Of a DNA stretch of 64,000 nt, positions 18,770 to 27,051 are shown piece by piece. The DNA is from Mycolicibacterium moriokaense (lineage in GTDB: Bacteria; Actinomycetota; Actinomycetes; Mycobacteriales; Mycobacteriaceae). The notes under the pieces are model-generated. The model worked only from the letters and a program-made list of their open reading frames with translations, was not told where the DNA came from and did not search any database. The position numbers and the translations under genes are program-made. The stretch covers positions 6,138,001 through 6,202,000 of the forward strand of contig NZ_AP022560.1 in the NCBI RefSeq assembly GCF_010726085.1. The letters are read 5' to 3'. The first letter of the stretch is position 1, and each line of letters starts with the position of its first letter.

Positions 18770-19213
18770 GTGGCCGGCCGGTTTGACGAGGACGACAACG
18801 GGCAGCCCTGGCACAACCGCACCCCGGCGGTGGTCGGGGCCAGCCTCTTGGCCCTCGTGGTGGTCGGCATCCTGATCTCTGTGGCGATGGCGTTGTCCCG
18901 TCAGTTCGGCCAACCAGAGCAGGCCCCGATCGACTTCGTCGAGCCGACGTTCTCCGCGACCGCGTCGGAGTCGGCGACCACCACCACCCAGACGATCACG
19001 AGTACCAGTCCCCCCGAGACCACCGACATCAATCCGTCTTCGACGTCGGAGACCTCGCCGTCGGAGACCACGTCCTCGGAGACCACGTCGTCGACCACAA
19101 CGACAACCGAACGGACGACCGTCCGTACTCCACGCCAGGACGATGACTCGACCAGAACAACGCGGCAACGACCACGCACCAATGTGACGCGTACGCTCAA
19201 TCCCTTCCCGTGA
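18770..19213 (+). CDS. Single-pass membrane protein with Ser/Thr-rich outer tail (copy 1)
   Basis: A 147-residue protein of unknown function. A short acidic cytoplasmic start (MAGRFDEDDNGQPWHNRTP) leads into one membrane segment (AVVGASLLALVVVGILISVA). The outer part of about 100 residues is almost wholly Ser/Thr/Glu (SETSPSETTSSETTSSTTTT) and ends in a basic region with TRTLNPFP. Such tails are usual targets for O-mannosylation. The gene at 19233 has the same architecture and the same promoter core, so the two look like an old duplication. Confidence 0.7.
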   Translation: MAGRFDEDDNGQPWHNRTPAVVGASLLALVVVGILISVAMALSRQFGQPEQAPIDFVEPTFSATASESATTTTQTITSTSPPETTDINPSSTSETSPSETTSSETTSSTTTTTERTTVRTPRQDDDSTRTTRQRPRTNVTRTLNPFP

Positions 19214-19218
19214 GCGCC

Positions 19219-19224
19219 TACTAT
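19219..19224 (+). promoter_or_regulatory. -10 element, leaderless transcript
   Basis: TACTAT lies eight bases before GTG 19233. Confidence 0.45.
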
Positions 19225-19232
19225 CGGTGCCC

Positions 19233-19703
19233 GTGGCGCGATACGGAACTCCCGACGACCCGAACTACCCCGACGACTCCCCGACCGTCTACGCGGACTA
19301 CAACCAGCCGCCCGGCGATCCGGATCCGTGGTACCGCCGGCCCGCCGCGCTGGTCGGGTTGGGTGCCCTCGGCGCGGTGGTGGTCGCACTCATCGTGTTC
19401 GGGTTGGCCAAGCTCATCACCGGCGGTGACGAGCCCGCCGACCAGACCCCGTTGACACCGCTCACCACGACGTCGAGGTCAGTGGCGCCGACCACCACAA
19501 CGGCGACGTCGGCGCCCGAGACCGTCACGGAGACCGTCATTCCGACGACGACCGAGCCGACGACCACAACGACAACGACCACGACGACGACACCTCCGAC
19601 CACCACCACGACAACGTCGCCGAGTGTCAGCACCAGCGTCAGCACGAGCACGGAGACCAGCACCGTCACCGAAACCGAAACGGTGACGGAGCCTGCCCCG
19701 TGA
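19233..19703 (+). CDS. Single-pass membrane protein with Thr-rich outer tail (copy 2)
   Basis: A 156-residue protein of unknown function. The acidic N-terminus (RYGTPDDPNYPDD, then DPDPWYRRP) precedes one membrane segment (AALVGLGALGAVVVALIVFG). The remainder is a Thr-rich tail with runs of up to eleven Thr and TETETVTEP at the end. A disordered, possibly O-mannosylated, outer domain is likely. It is convergent with iniC, with a duplicated hairpin between them. Confidence 0.68.
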   Translation: MARYGTPDDPNYPDDSPTVYADYNQPPGDPDPWYRRPAALVGLGALGAVVVALIVFGLAKLITGGDEPADQTPLTPLTTTSRSVAPTTTTATSAPETVTETVIPTTTEPTTTTTTTTTTTPPTTTTTTSPSVSTSVSTSTETSTVTETETVTEPAP

Positions 19704-19720
19704 GCTAGCGGCCTATCGGC

Positions 19721-19772
19721 CAGGCTGGATTGGCCGCTCAGCGGCCCAGGCTGGATTGGCCGCTCAGCGGCC
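19721..19772. terminator. Tandemly duplicated bidirectional hairpin at iniC 3' end
   Basis: Two exact 26-base copies (19721-19746 and 19747-19772) stand head to tail. Each contains GGCCGCT-C-AGCGGCC, a perfect seven-base-pair stem. The second copy holds the iniC stop codon. Without a U-tract the termination role is inferred from the position between convergent genes. Confidence 0.6.
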
Positions 19773-21257
19773 CTTCGCCGCGTACTGCGCCACCAGCGCC
19801 TCCGCGCTTCGCACCGCCGCCCGGCAGGCGCGCGTCGTGAACGGATCGTTGAGCGGATGTTCGGCGCGCCGACGCCATCGCTGGGCGGCGGCGAACGCGG
19901 CGCGGGGACCGTCGTACGGGGCATCGGGTGACAGCCCCAGCCTGCTCGCGGCGTCGGTGCCGGAGCCGCCGATGATGCGCCGCAGCGACGCGATCTCGTC
20001 GTCGTTCAATGTGGTTGGGCGGGAACGCAATTGACTGAGCAGGCGCAGCTCCTCGAACGCGTGGGTGTCGGCGAGCAACGGGTCGATGTCGGCGATGATG
20101 TAGTTGCTCGCGTAGATGGGGTTGTTCTGCACGAACCGTCGCAGCGACATCAGGGCGGTGTGCGCCTTGAGTAGATCGGAGCGCTGCGCGAACTGTTGAT
20201 CGATCACGTCGCGCAGCGCGACCAGACCGCTGCGTTCCAGCAGCTCGTCCGCCAGGGCCAGGGAGTCACTGACCCCGGCGCGCAGCACGGCGATCGAGAT
20301 CCTGATCCCGAACATGCCAAACCGGTCGAGCAACGCGGCCCGAGTGGCGGCGTCGACGGGCAGCTGGCTGTCCTCGCGGACGAACCGGTCCACCGACAGC
20401 ATCGCCTTCGTCAGCTCCGCCGCGTCGACCCCGGCCAGCTTTTCCAGCGCGACGAACTCGCTCTGCCGCAGGGTGCGCGCAGTCAGCGCAAGCAGCCCCG
20501 ATACCGGCACCACCGCCTGGCAGATCCCGGTTCGCTCCAACTCGGTGGTGAACCGGGCCGCAACATCCTTGGCCGACAGCATCGCGTCGATGCGGCCCGC
20601 GCCGATCTCGTCGGCCCGGGAAGCGACCCCGATCACCCCGAGCGCTCCCGTGGATCCCCCCACCAATTCGCCGATCTGCTTGAGCAACGCGATATCGGCG
20701 GCGTTGAGGGTGCGCAGCAGGAACACCACGGCATCGACTCGCGGAACGCCGTCATCCGGCACCAGCAGCTGCAAGGTGCGCTGGGAGACGTCCCGGGACA
20801 ACGACGACGTGCCGGGGGTGTCGACGATCGTGGTGTCGATCAATTCCGCGGCGGGCCACTCGACATCCAGGTCGACGACATCATCGGGATCGAGCGTGGC
20901 GAAATCGAATGTGAGCCCGCCCTTCACGGGGTCGCGGCCGATCGGCACGTTGGATCGCCTGCCGCCCCGGTGGTTTGCGGTCACCTTCGGCGTCGGCCCG
21001 TGCCGGAACCAGGTCACGATACGGGTGGCTTCGGTGGCATCCGTGGGCGCAATGTCTTCTCCCACAAGCGCATTCAAAAGCGTCGATTTGCCCGCCTTGA
21101 GCGTGCCTGCCAGGGCGATACGGATCGGCTGGTTCAGTCGGCGGCCGATCCGGTCCAGTTCGTTGTGAATGTCGGACCGTTGCGCGTAGGCGGGGTCGGA
21201 TCGGTACGCCTGGATGGTTCCGTCCAGGATGGCGCGCACCTGATCACTTGTGCTCAT
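19764..21257 (-). CDS. iniC: Dynamin-like GTPase IniC
   Basis: A 497-residue dynamin-like protein, third gene of the isoniazid-inducible iniBAC operon. The P-loop is GTLKAGKSTLLNAL near residue 47, followed by switch region TDATEATRIV, G3 VDTPGTSSLS near 145 and GVIGVASRADEIG near 200. IniC is expected to act with IniA on the plasma membrane under cell-wall stress. ATG 21257 follows iniA by 27 bases, so the two are co-transcribed. The 3' end lies inside the tandem hairpin repeat. Confidence 0.93.
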   Translation of the reverse strand: MSTSDQVRAILDGTIQAYRSDPAYAQRSDIHNELDRIGRRLNQPIRIALAGTLKAGKSTLLNALVGEDIAPTDATEATRIVTWFRHGPTPKVTANHRGGRRSNVPIGRDPVKGGLTFDFATLDPDDVVDLDVEWPAAELIDTTIVDTPGTSSLSRDVSQRTLQLLVPDDGVPRVDAVVFLLRTLNAADIALLKQIGELVGGSTGALGVIGVASRADEIGAGRIDAMLSAKDVAARFTTELERTGICQAVVPVSGLLALTARTLRQSEFVALEKLAGVDAAELTKAMLSVDRFVREDSQLPVDAATRAALLDRFGMFGIRISIAVLRAGVSDSLALADELLERSGLVALRDVIDQQFAQRSDLLKAHTALMSLRRFVQNNPIYASNYIIADIDPLLADTHAFEELRLLSQLRSRPTTLNDDEIASLRRIIGGSGTDAASRLGLSPDAPYDGPRAAFAAAQRWRRRAEHPLNDPFTTRACRAAVRSAEALVAQYAAKGR

Positions 21258-21284
21258 CGACAGTCCAGCTTAGGCACCGCGATG

Positions 21285-23129
21285 TCAGGCGACCCCCGAA
21301 GGGTGTGCCTCGGCCGCCAGCTTCCCTGCGTGATCGAGCACCTGGTTGAGGATATTGAGCTGACGCTCGAGTTCCTTGACGCGGGTATTGCGTTCGTTCT
21401 CCTCGAGTTTCGCCGCGGCAATGGTCGCCTGCAGTGATTCGTTGAGTGAGCGGGTGGTCTGGTTGGCGATGGCGCGGTAGTGGTCGCGCAGTTGCCGCTG
21501 AATGCCCTTGAGCCGGTCGCGCGATTCCTTGTTCACGACGAACGAGACGTCATCGATGAAGCGGCGGACGTTCAGCTTCGCCTCGTTGCGCACGCGCATC
21601 ATCCGGTTGTCCATGTTCTCCCGGTACGCGCTGCGTCCCATCAGCAGCCCCGCGCCGATGGACAGCGGGTTGAACATGCCCAGACCGGCGAACGACGTCA
21701 TCATCCCGAACATCAGCACGCCGCCGTAGGACCCCTGCATTCCCATCGTGACCCTGCGGGCCTTGCCGACCGGCTTGGCCTCGAGATTGGCCAGCGACTT
21801 GATCTCGCCGAGGCTGGCGCCCATCTCACGGGCATCGATCCGTGGCATCTTGACCGCCTCGAGCCCGGCCTCGGTGAACGTGCGACCAACCTCCTCGGCG
21901 AGCGCCTGCGCACGCTGGTATGCCCAGACGAAGTTGTCCCCGACCGCGGTGGCGATCGCGTTCTCCAGCTCGGCACCGATCTCGGCCCAGTGCTGGGTCG
22001 GGTCGCAGGAGTCGATCTCCTTCTCGATGTGCTGACCGATGACGCGGAAGCGGCCACGCAGATCGTGGTCGACATCGGCGGTGAGATCGGCGATTCCGTC
22101 GTTGAGGACCTGCTGCCACAGCGCGGTCTGTTGCAGTGCGTCGGCGGCCTCCTCCTTGCGCCGCTCGATATCCTCCGTCAGCCGGTCGCGGATCTCCGGA
22201 TCGTTCAGCGCCGCCAGCTCGGTGTTGACCGTCATCGCCAGATGCTCGGCGGCCGACCGGATCTCGGCGACGACCTGATCGCGAATGTGGTCGTTGTGCC
22301 GTGACAGCACCTGCTCGCTGAGGAACTTGACGATCGCCGGGAAGTTGGACTCCTCGTTGAGTTCCTTGTCGTTGAGCTGGATCGCGTGACTGCGCAGCAG
22401 CGCCGACGACGGGATGATCGGGATCGACAGGCCCGCCCGGTCCAGGTGGCCCCTGTTGGTCTCGACGATCTTGCGCCAGTGCGGATACAGATCGGTCTTG
22501 GTGGCGACGATCGTTGCGACCCGGCAGATTTCGAATGCCTGCCGGATGAAGGTCAGTTCGGGTTCGGTGAACTCCTGGCTGGTGTCGCTACACATCAACA
22601 CCGCGGCCGCGTCGGGCAACAGCCCTAGCGTCGCCGACAGGTGCTGCTGACCGTGACCACCGACACCCGGGGTGTCCACGAATGTCAAACCGTTCTTCAG
22701 GAGCGGACTGGCGGCGGTGACCTCGACGCGTAGCACCTCACGCCCGCCGGCCTGCGGTGCGCGGCGCAGATCGGTCTTGATGTCGTCCATCGCGATGTCG
22801 ATGACGTCTGGCTCGGCACCGTCGGGCCGCGCAACGATCAGTTTCGCGGCCGCTTGTTCGCCGTAGGACACGACCGTCGGCAGCACGGTGCTCTCGTCAT
22901 CGCCGACGCGCGAGACAGGCACATTCAGCAGCGAATTGAGCAGTTGGCTCTTGCCCTGCTTGAGTTGGCCGGCGATCACCACCCGGATCTGCGGATCGGT
23001 GATCCGGGACTTGGCCCTGGCCAGCCGGTCGACCAGATCACCGCGCTGGTTCGCCTCCGCGATCTTGCTGGTGTGCTCGATCAGCTCGACGATGACCTTC
23101 ACCGGTCTGGCCGTAGTTGGTTGCGTCAT
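21285..23129 (-). CDS. iniA: Dynamin-like GTPase IniA
   Basis: A 614-residue bacterial dynamin-like protein. The GTPase domain has G1 GQLKQGKSQLLNSL near residue 54, G3 VDTPGVGGHGQQH near 155 and G4 VATKTDLYP. A helical stalk follows, with a hydrophobic paddle (GVLMFGMMTSFAGLGMFNPL and onward, about 465-495) and a C-terminal coiled coil. IniA of M. tuberculosis is membrane-associated, mediates fission in vitro and is induced by cell-wall inhibitors. ATG 23129 is chosen because the alignable start MTQPTTARP lies there. A strong hairpin (23189-23219) lies in the 111-base gap to iniB. Confidence 0.94.
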   Translation of the reverse strand: MTQPTTARPVKVIVELIEHTSKIAEANQRGDLVDRLARAKSRITDPQIRVVIAGQLKQGKSQLLNSLLNVPVSRVGDDESTVLPTVVSYGEQAAAKLIVARPDGAEPDVIDIAMDDIKTDLRRAPQAGGREVLRVEVTAASPLLKNGLTFVDTPGVGGHGQQHLSATLGLLPDAAAVLMCSDTSQEFTEPELTFIRQAFEICRVATIVATKTDLYPHWRKIVETNRGHLDRAGLSIPIIPSSALLRSHAIQLNDKELNEESNFPAIVKFLSEQVLSRHNDHIRDQVVAEIRSAAEHLAMTVNTELAALNDPEIRDRLTEDIERRKEEAADALQQTALWQQVLNDGIADLTADVDHDLRGRFRVIGQHIEKEIDSCDPTQHWAEIGAELENAIATAVGDNFVWAYQRAQALAEEVGRTFTEAGLEAVKMPRIDAREMGASLGEIKSLANLEAKPVGKARRVTMGMQGSYGGVLMFGMMTSFAGLGMFNPLSIGAGLLMGRSAYRENMDNRMMRVRNEAKLNVRRFIDDVSFVVNKESRDRLKGIQRQLRDHYRAIANQTTRSLNESLQATIAAAKLEENERNTRVKELERQLNILNQVLDHAGKLAAEAHPSGVA

Positions 23130-23188
23130 GAAGTCCCTACTTGTCGGCGTCGCCGCGAGACGCTTCGTACCCACGGTAGATGTGCCAA

Positions 23189-23219
23189 CTGGCGGGGACC
23201 GTCTTTCGATCCCCGCCAG
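23189..23219. terminator. Hairpin between iniB and iniA
   Basis: CTGGCGGGGA, eleven bases, TCCCCGCCAG: a perfect ten-base-pair stem in the iniB-iniA gap. No T-run follows on the iniBA strand, so partial termination or an RNA-processing/stability site is more likely than full termination. Confidence 0.6.
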
Positions 23220-23240
23220 CGGCGTTTTTCGTCTTCCGGG

Positions 23241-24236
23241 TCAGAACAGCCCGGCGTCGACCGTGTTGTCGACGTCGAGGGTCGTGTTCACCTGGCCCGA
23301 ATTGTCGACGGACGCGACCTGGCTGGAGTTGTCCACCGTGGCGTCGAGGGAGTCGATGGAGTTGTCCACCGAGCTGTCCCTGGAGCTGACGCCACCGGAG
23401 ACACCGCCCAGCACCTCGGCGTCGCTGACCGTGGTCTGGTTCCCGCCAACAGTGGTGGTGTCGTTGTCGTTGATGACGATGACGCCACCCGATCCGCCGG
23501 CACCGCCGGAGGCGTCACCGCCGTCGTTGCCGATGCCGATCAGGCCACCGCCGCCGTTTCCACCAACCGCGCCACCGCCGTGGCCGCCGCTCATGTCGAC
23601 GTCGTTGATGACGGGCCCGTCGTTGCCGGAGATGATGTCGCCGCCCGCGGTCTGGTCACCGCTGTCGTCGATCTCGTTGTCCTCACCGATGTTGACGTTG
23701 GAGTCGTCGATGTCGCCGGTGTTGACGTTCTCGTTGTCGTCGCCGACCACGTTTCCGTCGCCGTCGACGTTGGTCGCGTCGATATCGCCTGCGGTACCGG
23801 TGTTGACGACGCCACCGTTGTTGGCGGTGTTGGTGGTCTTGTCACCGAAGGTGATGTCGCCGAAGTCCAGGCTGAAGTTGCCGACGCCCTGCTGCTGGTC
23901 CTCGCCCGCCGTGTTGGCGACGTGGGTCTCGGGGCTCATGAAGCGGGTGTCGTTGTGGCTCAGCGTGTCGTTGTTCGACAGCACCTCGGTCTGGCGCTGC
24001 GGCGTGAAGGCGATGCCGTGGGTCTGGGCCACCGCCTGCTGCAGACCGAGGACCGGGTCGCCACCGCCGTGCAGGACCGCGGCGGGTGCCATCGTGGCAG
24101 CGACTGCCTGCACCTGGGCCGCACTCACGTTGGAGACGTTGGCCGCGGCCATGGAGCGGCTCGGGTCGGTGATGAACTCCTGGGCCCGCACCGGGTCACG
24201 GAAGAGGTCCAGGATCCAGTCGATGATGTTCGTCAT
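23241..24236 (-). CDS. iniB: Isoniazid-inducible protein IniB
   Basis: A 331-residue protein and first gene of iniBAC. Residues 1-50 form the IniB N-terminal domain (MTNIIDWILDLFRDPVRAQE, then DPSRSMAAANVSNVSAAQVQ). The rest is a low-complexity Asn/Asp/Gly/Val-rich chain with short periodic units (NTGDIDDSNVNIGEDNEIDD; GGNGGGGLIGIGNDGGDASG), suggesting a stacked-beta or disordered surface protein. M. tuberculosis IniB is longer (about 479 residues) and more glycine-rich. AAAGGA precedes the ATG. Three TTAGGGG motifs upstream are candidate regulator sites. Confidence 0.88.
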   Translation of the reverse strand: MTNIIDWILDLFRDPVRAQEFITDPSRSMAAANVSNVSAAQVQAVAATMAPAAVLHGGGDPVLGLQQAVAQTHGIAFTPQRQTEVLSNNDTLSHNDTRFMSPETHVANTAGEDQQQGVGNFSLDFGDITFGDKTTNTANNGGVVNTGTAGDIDATNVDGDGNVVGDDNENVNTGDIDDSNVNIGEDNEIDDSGDQTAGGDIISGNDGPVINDVDMSGGHGGGAVGGNGGGGLIGIGNDGGDASGGAGGSGGVIVINDNDTTTVGGNQTTVSDAEVLGGVSGGVSSRDSSVDNSIDSLDATVDNSSQVASVDNSGQVNTTLDVDNTVDAGLF

Positions 24237-24383
24237 TTCGCGTCCTTTGGTCGTGTCTGTCGGGGTCTGGTCGCCGGGCTGTCCGGCGAACTGATGACCA
24301 CGCTATGGACGGCACGGCCCCCGGGAAACGGGGCCGAATCCCCTCGCTCGAGCGGTACGGCTCGGGTTACGACAGTGCCCGCG

Positions 24384-24408
24384 TTAGGGGATTAGGGGAT
24401 GGTTAGGG
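24384..24408. promoter_or_regulatory. TTAGGGG motif cluster upstream of iniB
   Basis: TTAGGGG begins at 24384, 24392 and 24402 (plus-strand reading). The same heptamer recurs at the divergent promoter near 25140. A shared regulator, possibly IniR, is inferred. Confidence 0.4.
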
Positions 24409-24438
24409 GGTAGCCGTCGAAGGCCGCACAAAGCGAAA

Positions 24439-24464
24439 CTGCGCGGCCCCGGTGGGCCGCGCAG
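24439..24464 (-). terminator. Intrinsic terminator after Rv0340-like gene
   Basis: CTGCGCGGCCC, four bases, GGGCCGCGCAG: a perfect eleven-base-pair stem followed on the minus strand by TTTCGCTTTG. It lies between the Rv0340-like stop and iniB, so iniB probably depends on its own promoter. Confidence 0.65.
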
Positions 24465-24489
24465 CTTTGGTGGTGCTGGGACGAAACGA

Positions 24490-25011
24490 CTAGAAGATGT
24501 CGAATCCTGACGGGTCGGAGTCCATGTCGGCGACCTCGATGACGGTGGCGCCGACATCGCTGCCGGTCGGCAGGTCGACCTCCGGCAGATCATCGAGCGT
24601 GGGCTGGTCGAACTGCAGCCCGCCGTCGTCGGAGCCGACGACGCCCGGTATGCCGGAGTCGCCGAGACCGTCCAGCAGCTGGTCGGGCGCATCGACGTGG
24701 TCGACGATCGCCGCATGCCCGTCATCAACAGCCTGAACTGGCACTTGATCGTCGAACGCGTCGAATGCAGCCGTCGCGGCACCACTCGCCCAGATGTTGT
24801 CTGTGACGTTGGTGACGCTCTCGGTGCCTACAGCCGGCACGGCAGCACCCAGCGACTCGGTGACGACCGGGATCAGGTTGTTGACGTCAGCACTGGTCAC
24901 GTTGGTGAGGTTGGCGTCGAGGATGGCCTGGTCCGGGTTTTCGGCGTAGCGTGCTGCGGCGTCGGGATCGCGCACGAGAGACAACACGAAGTCGAGCAAC
25001 TCGTTGGCCAT
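24490..25011 (-). CDS. Rv0340-like protein with IniB N-terminal domain
   Basis: A 173-residue protein in the position of M. tuberculosis Rv0340. Residues 1-52 (MANELLDFVLSLVRDPDAAA, then NPDQAILDANLTNVTSADV) match the IniB N-terminal domain of the next gene: hydrophobic helix, RDP, and a (V/L)(S/T)NV(S/T)(A/S)A(D/Q)V segment. The C-terminal part is acidic and low-complexity (DDQVPVQAVDDGHAAIVDHV, ending DPSGFDIF). Function is unknown. GGAGGG precedes the ATG. It is divergent from the Hsp70-like/iniR operon, with a TTAGGGG cluster between. Confidence 0.82.
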   Translation of the reverse strand: MANELLDFVLSLVRDPDAAARYAENPDQAILDANLTNVTSADVNNLIPVVTESLGAAVPAVGTESVTNVTDNIWASGAATAAFDAFDDQVPVQAVDDGHAAIVDHVDAPDQLLDGLGDSGIPGVVGSDDGGLQFDQPTLDDLPEVDLPTGSDVGATVIEVADMDSDPSGFDIF

Positions 25012-25139
25012 GAAACACCCTCCCTCCCAATTCAGATGTATGCGGCAGTACAGATAGCGAGCCTGATGGCTTGCCAACGATGTTAGCGACGGCCGGTGCC
25101 GCGGAGATCGGTGTGAAACCCACCTCCGAAGCTGGGGCA

Positions 25140-25178
25140 TTAGGGGGCCCGGCGTTAGGGGTTTCGACGGCATAGGGG
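25140..25178. promoter_or_regulatory. TTAGGGG cluster in divergent Rv0340-like/Hsp70-like promoter
   Basis: TTAGGGG at 25140 and 25155 and the variant ATAGGGG at 25172 lie between the divergent genes and repeat the motif seen upstream of iniB. Confidence 0.4.
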
Positions 25179-25242
25179 GATATGCCGTGGATTGGCGTAC
25201 TGAGCCGCTATCGTGAGGTTCGGCCGAAACGTAGAGGAAAAG

Positions 25243-27048
25243 ATGAGCGACTCTCTCGGGTTGTCGATTGGGATGACCAATCTGGTGGCGGCCCGCATGG
25301 GCCGGCCCCCAGTCATGCGGCGATCGGTGCTCACCGTGTTCGACGATCGCCCGCCGGAAGTGGGCCTGCCGTCGGAGTTCGCGGCGGACCCGTCGGTGCC
25401 CCAACAGGGCCTGGTCCTGACGGGGTTCGTCGAGCGAGTGGGCGACCCGGTGCCGCTGGTCGCGGCCGACGGTTCGGCGCACCGCGGAGAACAGGTGCTC
25501 GTCGAAGCCCTCGATGCGATGGCACGCACCGTGGGAGGGGGCGCACCCATCGCGATCGCGGTGCCCGCGCATTGGAGCGCCGCCACCGTGGGCGCGCTGC
25601 GCGGTGCATTGCGCGGCAGGACGAGCCTGGCACCCGACGGCGTGATTCCCGCACTGGTCCCGGATTCCGTTGCCGCGCTGTCTGCACTGCAATCGGCGCC
25701 GGGGCTGCCGCCCAGCGGCGTGGTGGTGCTGTGCGATTTCGGCGGCAGCGGCACCAGCATCACGCTGGCCAACGCGGGCGCCAACTTCGACACCATCGGC
25801 GAGACGGTCCGCTATCCCGACTTCTCCGGTGACCAGATCGATCAGGCCCTGCTCAACCATGTACTGACCGGTATCGCGGAGGCTAACGCCTCCGATCCCG
25901 CGAGCACGGCGGCGGTGGGCTCGTTGGCCCGGCTGCGAAACGACTGCCGCGTGGCCAAGGAGCGGCTGTCCGCGGAGACAGCGGCAGCCGTGCACGCCGA
26001 ACTGCCCGGCTTCGCCTCCGATGTCCGCGTGACGCGCACCGAGCTGGAACAGCTGATCGCCGGGCCGCTGAACGGCCTGCTGGACAAGGTTGAAGAAGCG
26101 TTGCAGCGCAACAACGTTGGGATCTCCGACATCTCGGCGGTCGCCACCGTCGGTGGTGGAGCGAACATCCCACTGGTCACCCAGCAGCTGTCGACCCGCT
26201 TACGCGCGCCCGTCGTCACGACACCGCAAGCGCAGCTGAACGTGGCCGCAGGCGCGGCGGTGCTGGCAGCCAGTGCCGACGCGGCGACCGGAATGGCGAC
26301 CGCTGCCGACGCCCCGACGGGGCTGGCCCCGACCATGGGCTGGGCCGGTGCAGCAGCGGCAGGCGCAGCGGCCGCCGATGCGGCTTCCGACTCCCCGGCG
26401 TCGTCGACGTTCCGCGCGCTCGCCTGGTCGCAGGACGACGCCCCCGCGGGCGAACCGGTGCCCTATACCGGCGAGGACTACACCTTCGACCCGTCGACCA
26501 CCGGCGCGGCCCGCCCGCCGATGGAGTTCAGCCACGAAGAGGAAGGCTTCACACCAGAACCCGGGCCACTGCCCTGGTACAAGCGCCCGACTCTGTTGTT
26601 CGGGGCGGCAGCAGCCGCAGTGCTGTTGGCCATCGGCGGCCTCGCGGTCACGTTGACGAGCACGACGGGCAGCACGGGTCCGGTGACCGAGACGGCGACG
26701 ACCGTCGAGACCGGTCCCTCGCCCGCGGGTCCACCCGCCACCTCCGAGACCATCACCGTCACGGGGTCCGACGGCCGCCCGAGCACCACAGTGGTGCCGC
26801 CTCCGCCGACGACGACCACCACGGCGACGACGACACCGTCGACCACCTCGAGCACGACGACAACAACGACCACCACCACGACAACGACCACCACCACGAC
26901 AACGACCACACCGACAACGACGACGACACAACCCACGACCACTCAGCCGACCACCACGCAACCCACCACCACCGAAGCCCCGACGACGACCGAAGAGCCG
27001 ATCACCACCACAGCCGATGTGGTGATTCCTGACGACGACGGAACGTGA
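25243..27048 (+). CDS. Membrane-anchored Hsp70-like protein with Thr-rich tail
   Basis: A 601-residue protein. Residues 1-345 form an Hsp70-type ATPase fold: SLGLSIGMTNLVAARMG (phosphate 1), VVLCDFGGSGTSITLANAG (phosphate 2) and VATVGGGANIPLVTQQL with an AAGAAVLAA helix (adenosine). There is no Hsp70 substrate-binding domain. A linker leads to one membrane segment (TLLFGAAAAAVLLAIGGLAV, about 448-470) and an outer tail that is nearly all Thr from about residue 522, with QPTTTQPTTT repeats. A cytoplasmic nucleotide-binding sensor with an O-mannosylatable tail is plausible. ATG 25243 is chosen for its GAGG site. iniR starts three bases after its stop, so the two are an operon; as recalled, this gene is absent from the M. 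tuberculosis locus. Confidence 0.85.
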   Translation: MSDSLGLSIGMTNLVAARMGRPPVMRRSVLTVFDDRPPEVGLPSEFAADPSVPQQGLVLTGFVERVGDPVPLVAADGSAHRGEQVLVEALDAMARTVGGGAPIAIAVPAHWSAATVGALRGALRGRTSLAPDGVIPALVPDSVAALSALQSAPGLPPSGVVVLCDFGGSGTSITLANAGANFDTIGETVRYPDFSGDQIDQALLNHVLTGIAEANASDPASTAAVGSLARLRNDCRVAKERLSAETAAAVHAELPGFASDVRVTRTELEQLIAGPLNGLLDKVEEALQRNNVGISDISAVATVGGGANIPLVTQQLSTRLRAPVVTTPQAQLNVAAGAAVLAASADAATGMATAADAPTGLAPTMGWAGAAAAGAAAADAASDSPASSTFRALAWSQDDAPAGEPVPYTGEDYTFDPSTTGAARPPMEFSHEEEGFTPEPGPLPWYKRPTLLFGAAAAAVLLAIGGLAVTLTSTTGSTGPVTETATTVETGPSPAGPPATSETITVTGSDGRPSTTVVPPPPTTTTTATTTPSTTSSTTTTTTTTTTTTTTTTTTTPTTTTTQPTTTQPTTTQPTTTEAPTTTEEPITTTADVVIPDDDGT

Positions 27049-27051
27049 TCC

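Noticed and set aside
19233..19703. Possible transposon or phage remnant around the Thr-rich genes
   Set aside because: No transposase, integrase or terminal inverted repeats were found there or elsewhere in the window, and base composition is uniform.
22854..24395. Two overlapping plus-strand frames of about 470-510 codons opposite iniB
   Set aside because: Caused by the repetitive GAC/AAC codons of iniB read backwards; low-complexity Val/Asp or Ser/Pro only.
26800..27040. ACC/ACA/ACG-rich repeat that could suggest a microsatellite or CRISPR-like array
   Set aside because: It is the in-frame poly-Thr tail of the Hsp70-like protein; there are no spacers. No CRISPR array was seen anywhere in the window.
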